In this document: one piece after another, positions 1-10,460 of the stretch
Layout: each line of letters opens with the position of its first letter
How positions within the stretch are numbered: position 1 is the first letter of the stretch
Origin: Chinchilla lanigera
Taxonomy: Eukaryota > Chordata > Mammalia > Rodentia > Chinchillidae
Reading direction: 5' to 3'
Length of the DNA stretch: 64,000 bases
Assembly: GCF_000276665.1 (NCBI RefSeq)
Contig: NW_004955466.1
Coordinates: 12,366,270-12,430,269, forward strand
The notes under the pieces: model-generated
Seen by the model: only the letters and a program-made list of their open reading frames with translations
Database searches by the model: none
What the model was told of the DNA's origin: nothing
Program-made: the position numbers and the translations under genes

Positions 1-1490
1 GCGGGGGAGCGCCCGGACCGGAGCAGGGGGAGCGGGGGAGCGGAGACCCTCTCGGGGAGCGCGTGTCTTGCGTGGGTTGTCCGCGACTCGGTCCTTCAGG
101 GCAGACTTCGTTAGCAGAGAAACGCAGGGACTTCGGGGCTTGGTGTGCTGAGAGCAGCGTCTGACCCCGCCTCGGGAGAATGGCGGCAGCTCCACTTAGG
201 CGACCTCAAAATGTAGTTTTGGGAACAGCAAAAACATTCTTATCCGACTGTGTGATGCTGTGTGAGAATAGACCCACTCTAGGTAATGCTCTCTCAGGGT
301 AGAGCAGTGGTGCTGCGTGGTTATGTGTCATGCGTTTTCTTGGGTTACTTCTTTGAAAATAATTAGTTTTTTTGAGCATCAAAGTCCCTTTTCTTGTTTG
401 GTCCTTTTTTTTTTTTTTTCCGGAGAAACTCCAATTTTAGCAAACAAACATGGTTTACGTCAGCTTTTTAAATCGAAGGACAGACAAGGAGTAGATACTC
501 ATGCATCTGTTTTGTGAGGATGTAAGCTGTAGTTTGTGCATTAGGTCTGTTCTGGCATTTTAACGTGTTTCTTTGGTAACAGACCAGGTTTGCACGGAAC
601 ATTGGTTTGAGCCTGTTCTCCCTAGTTATGCCTGATCATACACGTTTGTTTTTGCATTGTCTGGTACAATAGCACCTTTTCGTGTTTGTGACTCTCGAGG
701 TTGTGAGTGGCTTAGTCCTCTTGTCCTTTGGAGCGGAGCAGAGCTCTGCGTCGGGAGAATTCCTGTCCAGTCGGTGTTTATGGCACTACTTTCATTTGTA
801 GACTTGGCGGTCCTGATTTGAACCAGATGCTTTCTGAGTTCTTTCGCCTTTGCAGCGGTGGGAAGCACTAGGTGGCGGTATGAGTTAGCACAACCAATCT
901 GTCACCTTTGGAAACTTGAGCAGAATTCAAATCGTGATGCGCTTTCCCTGGAGGGTTTTGGATTCTGCCAGTTCACATTATACTACTTGGCACCAGGTAT
1001 TAGCATTAGTTTCTCACTTTCAAAGGCCCTAAGACTGATTAAACCCTCAAAGCAACTAATAGAAAACAAAACTCTGCAGGCCAAGACTTTTGGCCAGAAA
1101 ACCCCACCTAAGTAAGATTATAGTGTATTGTAGGAAATCTGTTACGCGAACATCAAATTTGAAAGGGTACTGCGAAGTATTTTTCTAAAGCTGGCCATAA
1201 ACCAGGTGATTTAAAGTCTCTATGTAGCTTTCTTGTTGTGATCTATAAAAAGTCAGTTTGTATATATTAGGTAAAACTAAAAAGTGACTTTTTTAAATGA
1301 AGAGACTATCACTGCAAAGTGAAAGAATTTAAGATAGGCTATATCTTGAAATTCTTGGAGTTTTTCTTTATTTCAGGTTATGCACTAATATTTTGGTTTT
1401 GGAAGGGTCTCAATCTTTTAGACGGGTAATTTTGAATATTTAGAACTAAGTTGGTGTGTCTTCATTTTTCCTTTCTCTGTTCTTAATCAG
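1..1490 (+). other. DACT1: DACT1 intron 1 (3' part) with CpG-island edge
   Basis: No exon 1 coding sequence is seen here; residues that should precede exon 2 (ending KQL in the family) are absent, so exon 1 lies upstream. The first ~210 bases are GC- and CpG-rich, the usual tail of a CpG island around a first exon, and composition then falls to AT-rich intron. The intron ends with a pyrimidine tract and TTAATCAG at 1483-1490. No clear repeat was recognised besides T-runs. Intronic assignment is inferred from the exon 2 acceptor; an unrecognised untranslated exon in the CpG-rich part cannot be excluded. Confidence 0.8.
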
Positions 1491-1623
1491 AATTGTTTGA
1501 GGAGAAGAGATGCTGGTTTGTTGAATCAGTTGCAAGAACTGGACAAGCAGATCAGTGACCTGAGACTGGATGTAGAAAAGACGTCTGAAGAGCGCCTGGA
1601 GACTGACAGCCGGCCCAGCTCGG
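1491..1623 (+). CDS. DACT1: DACT1 exon 2 (leucine-zipper region)
   Basis: Exon of 133 nt encoding 44 codons plus one base, starting [20 protein letters not shown] and ending ETDSRPSS. It enters in phase 0 after a pyrimidine-rich acceptor (AATCAG, AG at 1489-1490) and leaves in phase 1 through donor G|GTGAGAG (GT at 1624-1625). Leucines at exon residues 3, 10, 11, 14, 17, 24 and 26 form part of the leucine-zipper/coiled coil that is known in DACT proteins to mediate homo- and hetero-oligomerisation. DACT1 is an intracellular scaffold that binds Dishevelled and tunes Wnt/beta-catenin and planar-polarity signalling. The sequence agrees almost residue for residue with the DACT1 family as I remember it, which separates it from DACT2 and DACT3. 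Confidence 0.96.
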
Positions 1624-2305
1624 GTGAGAGCAGGGGATTGGTGCTCATGGGTCGCTCCCGTGGTTAGCATTTCCAGACCTGCAGAAGGCAATGGCTTTGT
1701 AATGCAGAGAGAATTTTGAAAAGCAGTCTGCTCTTCATTTGCATGAAGTAAAGTCGGACAACAAAATTTGTAATAGATTCATCAGACTGGAGTCCCCTGG
1801 GTTTATAAGAAATAAAAGTTTCTCTTGAGACTTCTGGGAGAGCAGTCTTCCTTTGAAACTTGAGAAAGTCAGAACCGGGCTAGAAAATTAGTCACACTTC
1901 AACTTCCTGAGACCACTTCAAAAGTTTTTTTTTTTTTTTTTTCTTTTCTAAACCATTTGGCTCTTTAGATTTGTTTTTCTCTTAAAGTTATAAACATTCA
2001 TAATAAAGGTGAGGCTCTTTTAGGTCTAAGTTCCTTTCTTGTACATAATTTAAAGGTGGGAAGAAGGTCAGTTTAAACGTGAGAATAACTTCAAAGTTGC
2101 TCATAGTTATGTGCTCTTTGCCTGTTCATAAAGATTTTTTGATGTAAAACCATAAAATCAGGACTCTAAAATTCAGTGAAACAAGATTTGTCTCCAAAAG
2201 CCCCCAACAAAATCGCCTACCTGGAAAGTTGACCCATCTTCTTTTTAAGCATGAATGTGTATTATTCCTTGACATGATCTTAATTCTAGCTGTCTTTATT
2301 TGTAG
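1624..2305 (+). other. DACT1: DACT1 intron 2
   Basis: Short intron of 682 nt bounded by GTGAGAG at the 5' end and TTTGTAG at the 3' end (AG at 2304-2305). Contains a T-run near 1925-1945 and otherwise unremarkable AT-rich sequence; no repeat family or RNA gene recognised. Confidence 0.9.
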
Positions 2306-2461
2306 GGTTTTATGAACTGAGTGATGGAGCTTCAGGATCCCTGTCCAATTCCTCTAACTCGGTGTTCAGTGAGTGCTTATCCAGTTGTCATTCCAGCACC
2401 TGCTTTTGCAGCCCCCTGGAGGCAGCTTTGACTGTCTCAGATGGTTGCCCCAAAGCTGCAG
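2306..2461 (+). CDS. DACT1: DACT1 exon 3 (serine/cysteine-rich)
   Basis: Exon of 156 nt. The first two bases complete the glycine codon begun in exon 2 (G|GG), then reads [20 protein letters not shown] and ends SDGCPKAA plus one base. Acceptor TTTGTAG|GG, donor G|GTAAGAA (GT at 2462-2463). The run of Ser and Cys ([14 protein letters not shown]) is a family-specific conserved block. It joins in phase to exon 4 through a split Asp codon (G|AT), giving [11 protein letters not shown]. That junction corresponds to the shorter human splice form (isoform 2), which lacks 37 residues; see the entry for the decayed segment at 4896-5004. Confidence 0.96.
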
Positions 2462-3079
2462 GTAAGAATTTTTAGCATTTACAGAAATGTACATTGGGAT
2501 GGGTCAAGGGCTCTTAAAGTTTCCTACTTTCAATGCCTTTTACTGATGGAAAATAAAGTTTGTTGGAACTGCAGTTGGTGCTGTAGAACCCACAGTTTGA
2601 TGTAAGTGGATATCCAGAATGAATCCAATGCCTTTGGGTGTGGTTTGGCTTTATGTTCTGATAGCAGCAAGACAATTCAACCTTAGAAATAATGTCTCAA
2701 TAATTATAGGTCTTGAACTCCATTTCTGAGCCTTTGCTGTTAGTTTAACTTTCTGGTGTTGGAGTTTGTAGAGTTTTGTACTAATAAGCACACTAAGAAT
2801 ATATTCTACTATTGAGCTATAATCCCCACTACTAAGCAACACTGACTGTCTTGATTTTCTTTTGAAAACCTTTGTGAAACTGTTTTCCTCTTACTTTTCT
2901 AGTGTTTAAAGCTACCATACCCAGTAAGTTAAAATATATCCATCAGTGTCCCTTCCATATTTCCCAGAGTATGCTACGTGATAGGATCCTTCTAGTCCCT
3001 ATGCCATAATTCACCATTTGGAGCAGTGAACTCAGGGAGAATAATGATATTGTTAATGCGAGAATTTCTGCATTTTAGT

Positions 3080-3235
3080 TATGTGTCATATAATGCTAGG
3101 TCCTCTGCATGTATTTATCTCCTTTCAATTCTTCCAGTACTGCAGTGTGCAGGTATAAGCCCTATTTTATGTCTCCGAAAAGTGAGGCTAAGTAAGGTCA
3201 TTTAGGTCTATGTAGCTGCAGAGTAGCAAAAGCAT
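3080..3235 (+). repeat. MIR-like ancient SINE fragment
   Basis: Diverged match to the MIR core as remembered: a CTCTGCATGTATTTATCTCC-like block, then CCCTATTTTATGTCTCCGAA and GTGAGGCTAAGTAAGGTCAT, in the order expected for the plus orientation. No target-site duplication is recognisable, as usual at this age. Could be an L2 fragment instead. Confidence 0.5.
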
Positions 3236-4326
3236 GCTTTAAGCTCCTGTGTTGTACCTGTAAGGAAGGTCCATGTTTTTTTGCCACCACAAGGAAATTC
3301 AGAAATTGTGAATTCAACCATCTCATATAATAGACAAGGGATTTTGGTTTACAAATGTTTGTTAGAAGCTTATCTGCTAAATGGCAGTTATTACCGAAAT
3401 TCTGGACTCCTTCATTAGTCCTGTTATACTGTGATTGCTTGGAAAAGCAGAGGAAGTGTAGAGATTAGAGCTCTTGTAGGTGTAGGCACAAGTCAACATA
3501 CCCATGGTTTGTCTGTATTTTCACTTAGGTTTAAAGCTGAATTTTTTGATCCAGGTAAGGCCAGTGTGACACTGAACAGCCGAGGTTGCCAGTTGGTGTC
3601 TGTGTTTGTACAATATGTGTTGTTAGTGGCGATCATTTGGAGAAGAAGAACTTTGTTATCCAATGTGTCTGCGCTTCAAGTTCATTGGTAATTGCACCCC
3701 TGAAGATCTGGTTTCAAAGGGAAAATTTATAAACCCATTAAAAAGCACTTTGGTACAGGTTTTCCTTGAAGATAGACCCCTTGTTCTCCCAAATGCCACA
3801 TCTTCACATAATTGAGACAGTTGGGCTGGGCCCTGGAATCTGGCCTGTTTTGTTCAACTATAAATAGGGAAAAGGGGTAAATGCCTGGTAAAGTGTAGAT
3901 AAAGGCAGCTTTATGTAAGGCAAAGACAGGAGTTTGGTGGTTGGAGAGTAGGGGTGGGACAGGATTTAACTAGACAGGTTTCTTTGTTTTAGAACAAGCT
4001 GATGGTTGGGGGTTGAATAGGTGGAGACATGGCATTTTGGTATTATTAGGCTTTTTAAAAACTGTCTTTGGGTCCAGAGTATTTTTGCCCAAGACTGGTA
4101 ATTACTGAACTTCGGACAGTTTCCCTTAAACAACTGACATAAAACCTGGCACAGAGGGTTCTCAATTCTTGAACGAATAAACATAATTATGGAGGACAAA
4201 TTAGTGATCAACTGAATTTTTATTTTCTCTGGTGAATGAAGGTCATTATAAGGGTTTGATATTTGTATCACTAAGAGATCAAAATAATTTAAGAAAGTTT
4301 CATTTTATTTTGGCACCTACAGTTTT

Positions 4327-4473
4327 TGTGTGTGTCTGAGACAGGGTTTCACTATGCAGTTCAAACTGGCCTTGAATTCACTATGTAGCCCACATCATGT
4401 TGAACTCACAGTGATCCTCCTGCCTCAGCCTCCTGAGTGCTGGGATTACAGGAGTGTGCCACCACATCCAGCC
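4327..4473 (-). mobile_element. B1 SINE (7SL-derived), antisense, in DACT1 intron 3
   Basis: Reads GAGACAGGGTTTCACTATG, then CTGCCTCAGCCTCCTGAGTG, CTGGGATTACAGG and CACCACATCCAGCC, the reverse complement of a B1/Alu-type SINE. It is flanked by a near-perfect duplication of TGGCACCTACAGTTTTT (4311-4327 and 4474-4490, small differences), showing retroposition. The repeated CTTGAATTCACTATGTAGCC / GTTGAACTCACAG block reflects the internal quasi-duplication seen in rodent B1. Confidence 0.92.
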
Positions 4474-4895
4474 TGGCACCTGCATTTTTTACATGTGAAA
4501 TTTATCCATTAATACTACTACTCAACTTAGAAAATCTTATCAAGAATTCTTTATATTAAAATACTTATTTTTTAGTGTAGTCATGGAAAATATACTGTAA
4601 TTATTTAAACTTTATTAGTCTTATTGAAATTTGATGTTTCCCTGAGCTTTCAATTGACAAGTTATATTCAAACATATGTCATTAGGAATCAGGATCAAAA
4701 ATGAGGTTCACAGAATGTAATGTTTATCCACAGTATTTTAGAAGGAAACCAGAGGGGAGAGTAGACAAGAGAATGACTCACTTTTTCCCTTTGGCATACC
4801 CTCTTTCTAACCGTGCATTTGTTTTAATAAAAACCGGCCAAAGTCAAGCTGGTGCTAACTCATTTCTTCAGCGTGTACCTTGGCATGTTTTACAC

Positions 4896-5004
4896 ATCTC
4901 GTAGGATGGGGGAATATAAAAAAGGCTGCTCTGAAGATCAAGCCTCAGGGGCATCTGCTGTTCCCCTTCCACACTACAATTTAATTCCCTTGATCTCGTT
5001 GCAG
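4896..5004 (+). pseudogene. DACT1: Decayed alternative exon extension of DACT1 (human isoform 1 segment)
   Basis: Directly upstream of the exon 4 acceptor, 4912-4953 reads [14 protein letters not shown] in one frame, and 4971-5009 reads [13 protein letters not shown] in the exon 4 frame. Together these parallel the 37-residue segment (LLEYKEGHCEDQASGA ... QFNSLDVIADV, from memory) that human isoform 1 adds by using an upstream acceptor. Here the segment is 109 nt rather than 111, the two readable halves are in different frames, and the bases just before it (4894-4895) are AC instead of AG. It therefore looks no longer usable, while the downstream acceptor at 5003-5004 is intact. Confidence 0.85.
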
Positions 5005-6767
5005 ATGTGAACCCCAAGTACCAGTGTGATCTGGTTTCTAAAAATGGGAGTGATGTCTATCGCTATCCCAGCCCCCTGCATGCGGTGGCTGTGCAGAGCC
5101 CCATGTTCCTCCTTTGTCTGGCGGGCACTCCTCTCAAGGAGGAGGAGCGGCTAGAGAACCAGGCCAGTGACCTTTGCGTTGGATCCGAACTAGACGCCAC
5201 CAAAACAGATGATTCCTTACCATCACCGAACAGTCTGTGGCCTGCTTCCCATCCTTCATCCAGTAAGAAAATGGATGGCTACATTCTGAGCCTGGTCCAG
5301 AAAAAAACGCATCCTGTAAGGACCAACAAACCCAGAACCAGTGTGAATGTGGACCCCACGAAAGGACTTCTGAGGAATGGGAGCGTGTGTGTCAGGGCCG
5401 CTGGTGGCAGTGGCTCCCAGGTCAGCAGCATAAACCTGAAGAATTCGAAGCTGGTGTGTTTGCCCTCTGGCGGAATGCCCTCTCTGGACAGCGTGACCTT
5501 CTCCCCCCTGAAGCAGCGGTCAAAGGAATCCAAGGCAGAACTGGAAGGCAAGAGGCTGCTAGTCTCTGAGGGCTGCTTAGCAGGCGCTGCCTTGGAGCTC
5601 CCAAGCAAGCATCTCCCCAAAAATGCCAAGGCAGCCTCCCAGGAACAGGCTTGGTGTTCTGCCGCCACGGGGGCAGGAGAGTCCCTTAAAGAAAGTGGTC
5701 AGACCTCAGCTGCCTCTCAGAAGGAGAGCCCAGGCCGGGGCCCCGGGCTCCCACAGGAGCACAAAGGAGTGCAGCCCCTGAAAAAGACGGCTCAGAAAAG
5801 CACCCTGCAGCCTGCCCTGCCTCCCGCGCCTCCCCTGCTGTCTGCAGCCTTCGCCGCCGTGGAGGAGAGACCGGCCTTGGACTTCAAAAGCGAGGGCTCT
5901 TCGCAAAGCCTCGAGGAGGGGCACCTGGTCAAAGCGCAGTTCATCCCGGGGCAGCAGCCGGGAGCCAGGCTCCACCGAGGCCAGCGGAACGCAGGCGGCG
6001 CGAGGAGCTCCACTCTGCGGCCCCGCGGCCAGGCCCTGCAGGGGCTGGAGACTGGCCTGCCCACGGTCAGGGAGAAAACCCGGGCGGCTGGCAAGAAGTG
6101 CCGCTTCCCCGACGACCTGGATACAAATAAGAAACTCAAGAGAGCCTCTTGCAGGGGCCGCAAGGGCGGAGGCGGGGCCCCCGAGGGTCTTCACAGCAGG
6201 CCCTTGAGCAGCGGTGGCCATCGGGCCGGAAGCAAGGCGCACGGCCACGGACGCGAGGCGGTGGTGGCCAAACCTAAGCACAAACGAACCGACTACCGGC
6301 GGTGGAAGTCCTCGGCGGAGATCTCCTACGAAGAGGCCCTGCGGAGGACCCGGCGGGGTCGCCGCGAGCACGGGGGTGTGTACCCCGTGCCCGTGCCTCT
6401 GCCCTACGCCAGTCCCTACGCCTACGCCGCCAGCGACTCGGAGTACTCCGCCGAGTGCGAGTCCCTCTTCCACTCCACCGTGGTGGACACCAGCGAGGAT
6501 GAGCAGAGCAACTACACCACCAACTGCTTCGGCGACAGCGAGTCCAGCGTGAGCGAGGGCGAGTTCGTGGGCGAGAGCACCACCACCAGCGACTCGGAAG
6601 AGAGCGGGGGCCTGATTTGGTCCCAGTTTGTCCAGACTCTCCCAATTCAGACGGTCGCGACGCCGAACCCCACAAAAACCTTTGTCAAAATTAAGGCTTC
6701 GCACACCCTGAAAAAGAAAATCCTCCGCTTTCGGTCTGGCTCTTTAAAGCTGATGACGACAGTTTGA
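5005..6767 (+). CDS. DACT1: DACT1 exon 4, terminal coding exon with PDZ ligand
   Basis: Codes [20 protein letters not shown] through [12 protein letters not shown] and stop TGA at 6765-6767, 586 codons after the split Asp codon. Blocks in order: [18 protein letters not shown] near the start; [20 protein letters not shown] at about residues 88-107; a long low-complexity Ser/Pro/Gly linker; [15 protein letters not shown] and [13 protein letters not shown] at about 290-320; a basic patch with [16 protein letters not shown]; the highly conserved [20 protein letters not shown] near 424; an acidic Ser-rich stretch ([15 protein letters not shown] ... TSEDEQSNY); and the C-terminal MTTV, the PDZ ligand known to bind Dishevelled. 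The real start is in exon 1 outside the window; the GTG at 5007 is an internal Val. With exons 2 and 3, 683 residues are visible, consistent with the ~780-800-residue short DACT1 isoform minus exon 1. No frameshift or premature stop. A 332-codon antisense frame here is a GC-rich shadow. Confidence 0.97.
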
Positions 6768-7875
6768 GTACCATTGGTGTGTGGTGTCTTTCTCCGTAGT
6801 TTATGAAAAAAAAGGGAAAAAGAGTGGTGTCTTAGTTTTTGTGTAACACTTTCATGAAATGCTTTTATTAAGATAAAACCAAGGTAAATTATGTCTCCTC
6901 TCTATGTATAGACACTAGTGCCTTTAATGGAAGGTAAAGGATGTATTGCTAGTTAGAAGTAAATACTGAGATTGTAATGGTGATAGTAAATGAATTTTGT
7001 GCTCTCCGCTGATTTTTATTTTAAATTTTCAGCATATCTGGTAAGGTACAGGTTTCGACCTTTAAATACGACTGGGGTGAGACATTTTGCTCCCAAGGTC
7101 AGGTGAGTGGAATTTTTAGGACATTTGTCCCTTGATTCTTCAGGGTAGTGCCTCTGCAAGGGCTTCCTGTGGAACAGCATTGCATATAGTTGTGGGAAGT
7201 AGGCCCGAGAGGTAGTCGTTTTCTGTGTCTTTTTATACTGTAGTCTGCGTTTCTCATATCTTCCTCAGAACTGTTCCGTTTACTGCACTCAGAACTTCTG
7301 GACCAGATCCTAAATCCAGAGATGGCAATCTGGATAAGGGCACTGGTATTACCTTCAAAGGAGTCACAAAACTTTTGCCACACTTGGTGCCTGGGCCCTG
7401 GTTACAGTAGCCTTTTCTTGGGCCATATATCCAGCATTTTGATGCCTTTGTATCCTTGTCTGATTTGTAGCAAATACAGTAATTGGAGGACTTGCCTTTG
7501 GGATAACATGTTGGTACTTTAGTACAGAGACATTCACTCTACATGAAGTAACTTTCGGGCATGATTCCAAGTCCAGAATTGCTCGCTGAGCACTGTGCAG
7601 CCTAAGCATTGGCCTGAGCAGTAGTGCAATCCAGTCCAGATTGGACCGCTGACCTTATCTGGAAGGGCTTTAAAAAGTTTTTTTGGTGAACAGTATTGTG
7701 TAAAATTGCTCTCTTTATATCAATATATGCATGTTTTGTGCATGAGTAGTATTTGTTTTGATATTCCTGTTGTTAAATTACTGTATGATATAAGTGGTAT
7801 GTGTTTTTATATATATCATTGTGTAAATTTAATATAACATTATATACTGTAATAAACAATTTGTTTTACTGCTGT
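6768..7875 (+). other. DACT1: DACT1 3' untranslated region
   Basis: Follows the stop codon and runs about 1.1 kb to the poly(A) site. AT-rich, increasingly so near the end (runs such as TTTTATATATATCATTGTG). No repeat insertion is visible, in contrast to the DNA beyond, which agrees with a transcribed conserved UTR. Short open frames inside it have no coding signature. Confidence 0.85.
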
Positions 7876-7880
7876 TGTGT
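7851..7880 (+). terminator. DACT1: Poly(A) signal and GU-rich downstream element of DACT1
   Basis: AATAAA at 7851-7856 is followed within 20-30 nt by a T/GT-rich tract (TGCTGTTGTGTTTGTTATTT from 7870), the normal layout of a vertebrate cleavage/polyadenylation site. It is the only canonical hexamer noticed between the stop codon and the first downstream SINE. Confidence 0.88.
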
Positions 7881-8455
7881 TTGTTATTTGGGTATAAGAG
7901 CAGATGTTTATACCTTGTTCTGATTACTGGTGGTATTTGTGAGATTTATAGTAGAGCCAACGTTAGAGTATTATTTGTAATTATTAAGACAAATTTTGGT
8001 GGTCTTGGAATGGATAGTGAGTAAGCCAGTTTGGAAAAGCAAGCCACTTTCTTAGAGTGGTAAGTTATATTAAAATTGAAGGTAAACTTTATAGCTGTTT
8101 CTTAAGGAAAGCATTTCTAAGAAAAATCTCCAGCTTTTTATTATGAAACGTTTAAAAACATGGATTTGTTGAAATGATGGTACAATAAATGTATAGCCAC
8201 TGTTTAGATTCAACAGTTATTAACATGTTGCCTTAACTGTGTATATTAGACTAAACCATACTGCTGTTTTGTAGGTTAAAGAAAGATGCAGTCCTCTTTC
8301 TTCCACACGCTTCTGCAGTGTTTTAAATTTCAGGCATAACATTATACCTCTCAAAGCTGAAGCATGCATTTCCCAAGAGTAAGAAGGTTCTCTAACACCA
8401 CAATATACTGATCACACCTAAGGAAAATTAGTAATTCATAATACCAAATACTTAT

Positions 8456-8543
8456 TTTTCTTTCTTTTTGGTACTGGGAATTGAACTCAGGACCTTGCAT
8501 TTGCAAGGCAGGCACTTGGGCCACTGAGTTATATCCCTGGCCT
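8456..8543 (-). mobile_element. ID SINE (tRNA-derived), antisense
   Basis: Reverse complement of the ID body: GGTACTGGGAATTGAACTCA, GGACCTTGCATTTGCAAGGC, CCACTGAGTTATATCCCTGG. This corresponds to the tRNA-like A box (TAGCTCAGTGG) and B box (GAGTTCAATTCC). More diverged than the copies at 31059 or 36098, so an older insertion. Confidence 0.85.
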
Positions 8544-8565
8544 CAATTTTTCCAGTAACAAGAAT

Positions 8566-8757
8566 TTTTGTTGTTGATTGAACCCGGGGCTTCTCACATG
8601 CTAGGCAAGCATTCTGCCATTAAGCTATCGTCCAGGTCTTTTTAAAAAGTTTGAGATAGAATCTCCCAAAGTTACCCAGGCTGGCCTCAAACTTAACAGT
8701 TCTCCTGCTCAGCCTCCTGGATAGCTGGGGTTACAGATGTGTGCAACTTTACCCGCT
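8566..8757 (-). mobile_element. B1-ID dimeric SINE, antisense
   Basis: In plus orientation an ID part (GATTGAACCCGGGGCTTCTC, GCTAGGCAAGCATTCTGCC) is followed directly by a B1 part (CCCAGGCTGGCCTCAAACTT, CTCAGCCTCCTGGATAGCTG, GGGTTACAGATGTGTGC). In element orientation this is 5'-B1, 3'-ID, the arrangement described for B1-dID elements of several non-murid rodents. Lies a few bases from the preceding ID copy. Confidence 0.8.
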
Positions 8758-10159
8758 AGTTTTAAGCATTATTAAATAGCTTCCCATCTTTCCCGACCCC
8801 CAACCAGTATTCAGTCAGTCACTGCAGTTCATCAGGCTGTGGGTGTCTAGTCTTCGTAGTCTAGAATACTCTTTCCCCAGTAAAAAAAATGGTGCTGGCT
8901 TTTTTTAATCGAGAAAGTTGCCTGATGGGGACCACTTTCTGGCTTTGGTTTTTTATATTGTGTTTTAACATCTTTTATCCCCTTCATTTCCTGTAAGCAA
9001 TGTGAAGCTTGATTGTATTCAGGTTAACGTTCCTGGCAAGATTTCACTAGGATTGTTGAATGCTTTTGTTTCACATGGAGAACTGTATCAGTTTGCCCCA
9101 CTGTTACTGAATTTGAGCGATCCTTTGGTTGAGCTGGTGAACATAGATGTCTCTGGTATAAAAGTATGTTTTCTTTGCAAATGGCTTGTGTTAATGGGAG
9201 CTCCTTCAGTACTTTTGGATATAATTTCCCTCAAATTCCACGTAATGGCTTTAGTTTACATTGTTGATCCTTGTCTGAATCAGTTACTCCTTTGAGGATG
9301 GAGAATGATAATTTTCTAAGTATCGTTCTATTTTTTTCGCTGACGTAGAAAAAAGCTTTCTTTGTGCATTATTTGCTATTGTACAATTACTTATGTCTTT
9401 GTTCTTTTCGATGCTTGGCACTTCGCAAATGTGGCCAGTGGGATGATAAATTTTATTAAAGGGACATAATAGAATGATCTAATTCCCATAATACAAATAC
9501 TTGTGACATGTATTCAATTAAATTTTCAGATGATGTCAGGTGCTAAATTTTAATGCAGCAAAAATCCTTTATCTGTTTCTTTATTCTGTGTTGAAAGTAT
9601 AATTTTCTCCAGTACTTTATATACCTCATCTCTAGCAAGGCTTTCATTCTTGGAAGTTATTGCTTCATGGCTTATAAAGGCCACATCTCTTAGCAAGACA
9701 TCTTTTTGTAAGAGAGTTCAGGGAACTTCAAAATGCTGTAGAGTTGCTAGTCTTACTATTCATATATTTTTCTACGCAACTAGTAATTTCTTTGATTACC
9801 TGACTAAATCAGCCTAGCACAAGGGCTGGGATGATCTCATTTCTAATGCCGAGATCCAGTCTCTTTGAAGCATGGCTATAAAGTTTATTGTGTAAGACAA
9901 CTGTGACCTGCAGTCAGTTCTTGAATTATTTCCAAGTTCTCAATGAGCATTATTCTCGGAAGTGGACGCTGAAAACCACCTTTCGAGCAATTACCTTTTA
10001 GGTGACAATGCCAAACTAACAGAAGCATGAAAAACAGGATTTTCAAGGAACTCTGGTTTTATCCTTCTAGTCCATTGCTTGACTTCCCTGTAGCTAGCAG
10101 TTGTACTGCACTTGGAAAAATGGGGTTTTGTTCATTATTTTCAATGACAGAATAGCTGC

Positions 10160-10460
10160 TATTGTTGTTATAAACAAATGGCCTCTTTAAAATATTTTCC
10201 TTTGTTCTTAAAAATTACAAATGCTTATTGTCAAAAGAAAAGAATACAACCAGACAATACCCCAAATACTCCTGTAATCCTCAAATCCGATTCTTCAGTA
10301 AGTTTGGTGTATATATTTATCCATGCTCTATTATATGAACATGGAAGTATCCTTTGCACTTCTTTAAAAGGAAATCTCAAATTATATGTTTTCAGCAAAT
10401 TGTGTCGTTCATTTCATGGATCTGTTTGGCAAATATTCCTAATTTTAAAAATGGGGTCCT
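10160..10460 (-). repeat. Possible old L1M-type LINE fragment
   Basis: AAAAATTACAAATGCTTATTGT, CCTGTAATCCTCAAATCCGA and TTTGGTGTATATATTTATCC follow the pattern of the 3' region of old L1M/L1ME elements as remembered. Weak and without clear ends. The open frame of 94 codons here is a by-product. Confidence 0.35.

Larger units (their letters stand above)
2462..5004 (+). other. DACT1: DACT1 intron 3
   Basis: Intron of 2543 nt from GTAAGAA to CTCGTTGCAG (AG at 5003-5004). It carries a MIR-like fragment near 3080-3235, a target-site-flanked antisense B1 SINE at 4327-4473, and, against its 3' end, a decayed former exon extension (4896-5004). The remaining parts (2470-3080, 3240-4310, 4490-4890) show no recognisable gene or repeat; open frames of 60-100 codons there have no family resemblance and no splice or start context. 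Confidence 0.9.

Noticed and set aside
5007..5009. GTG as the start of an independent 586-residue protein
   Set aside because: It is an internal Val codon two bases into exon 4; the frame is continuous with exons 2 and 3 by splicing.
6214..6675. 112- and 133-codon frames in other frames of exon 4
   Set aside because: Arg/Ser/Pro-rich shadows of the GC-rich DACT1 reading frame.
5706..6704. 332-codon open frame on the minus strand across DACT1 exon 4
   Set aside because: It lies opposite a well-supported, GC-rich coding exon, has no recognisable domain, and other frames there are open as well; a composition shadow.
9002..9295. 97-codon open frame in the repeat-poor block
   Set aside because: No domain, no start context, no splice partner; length is within chance for AT-rich DNA.
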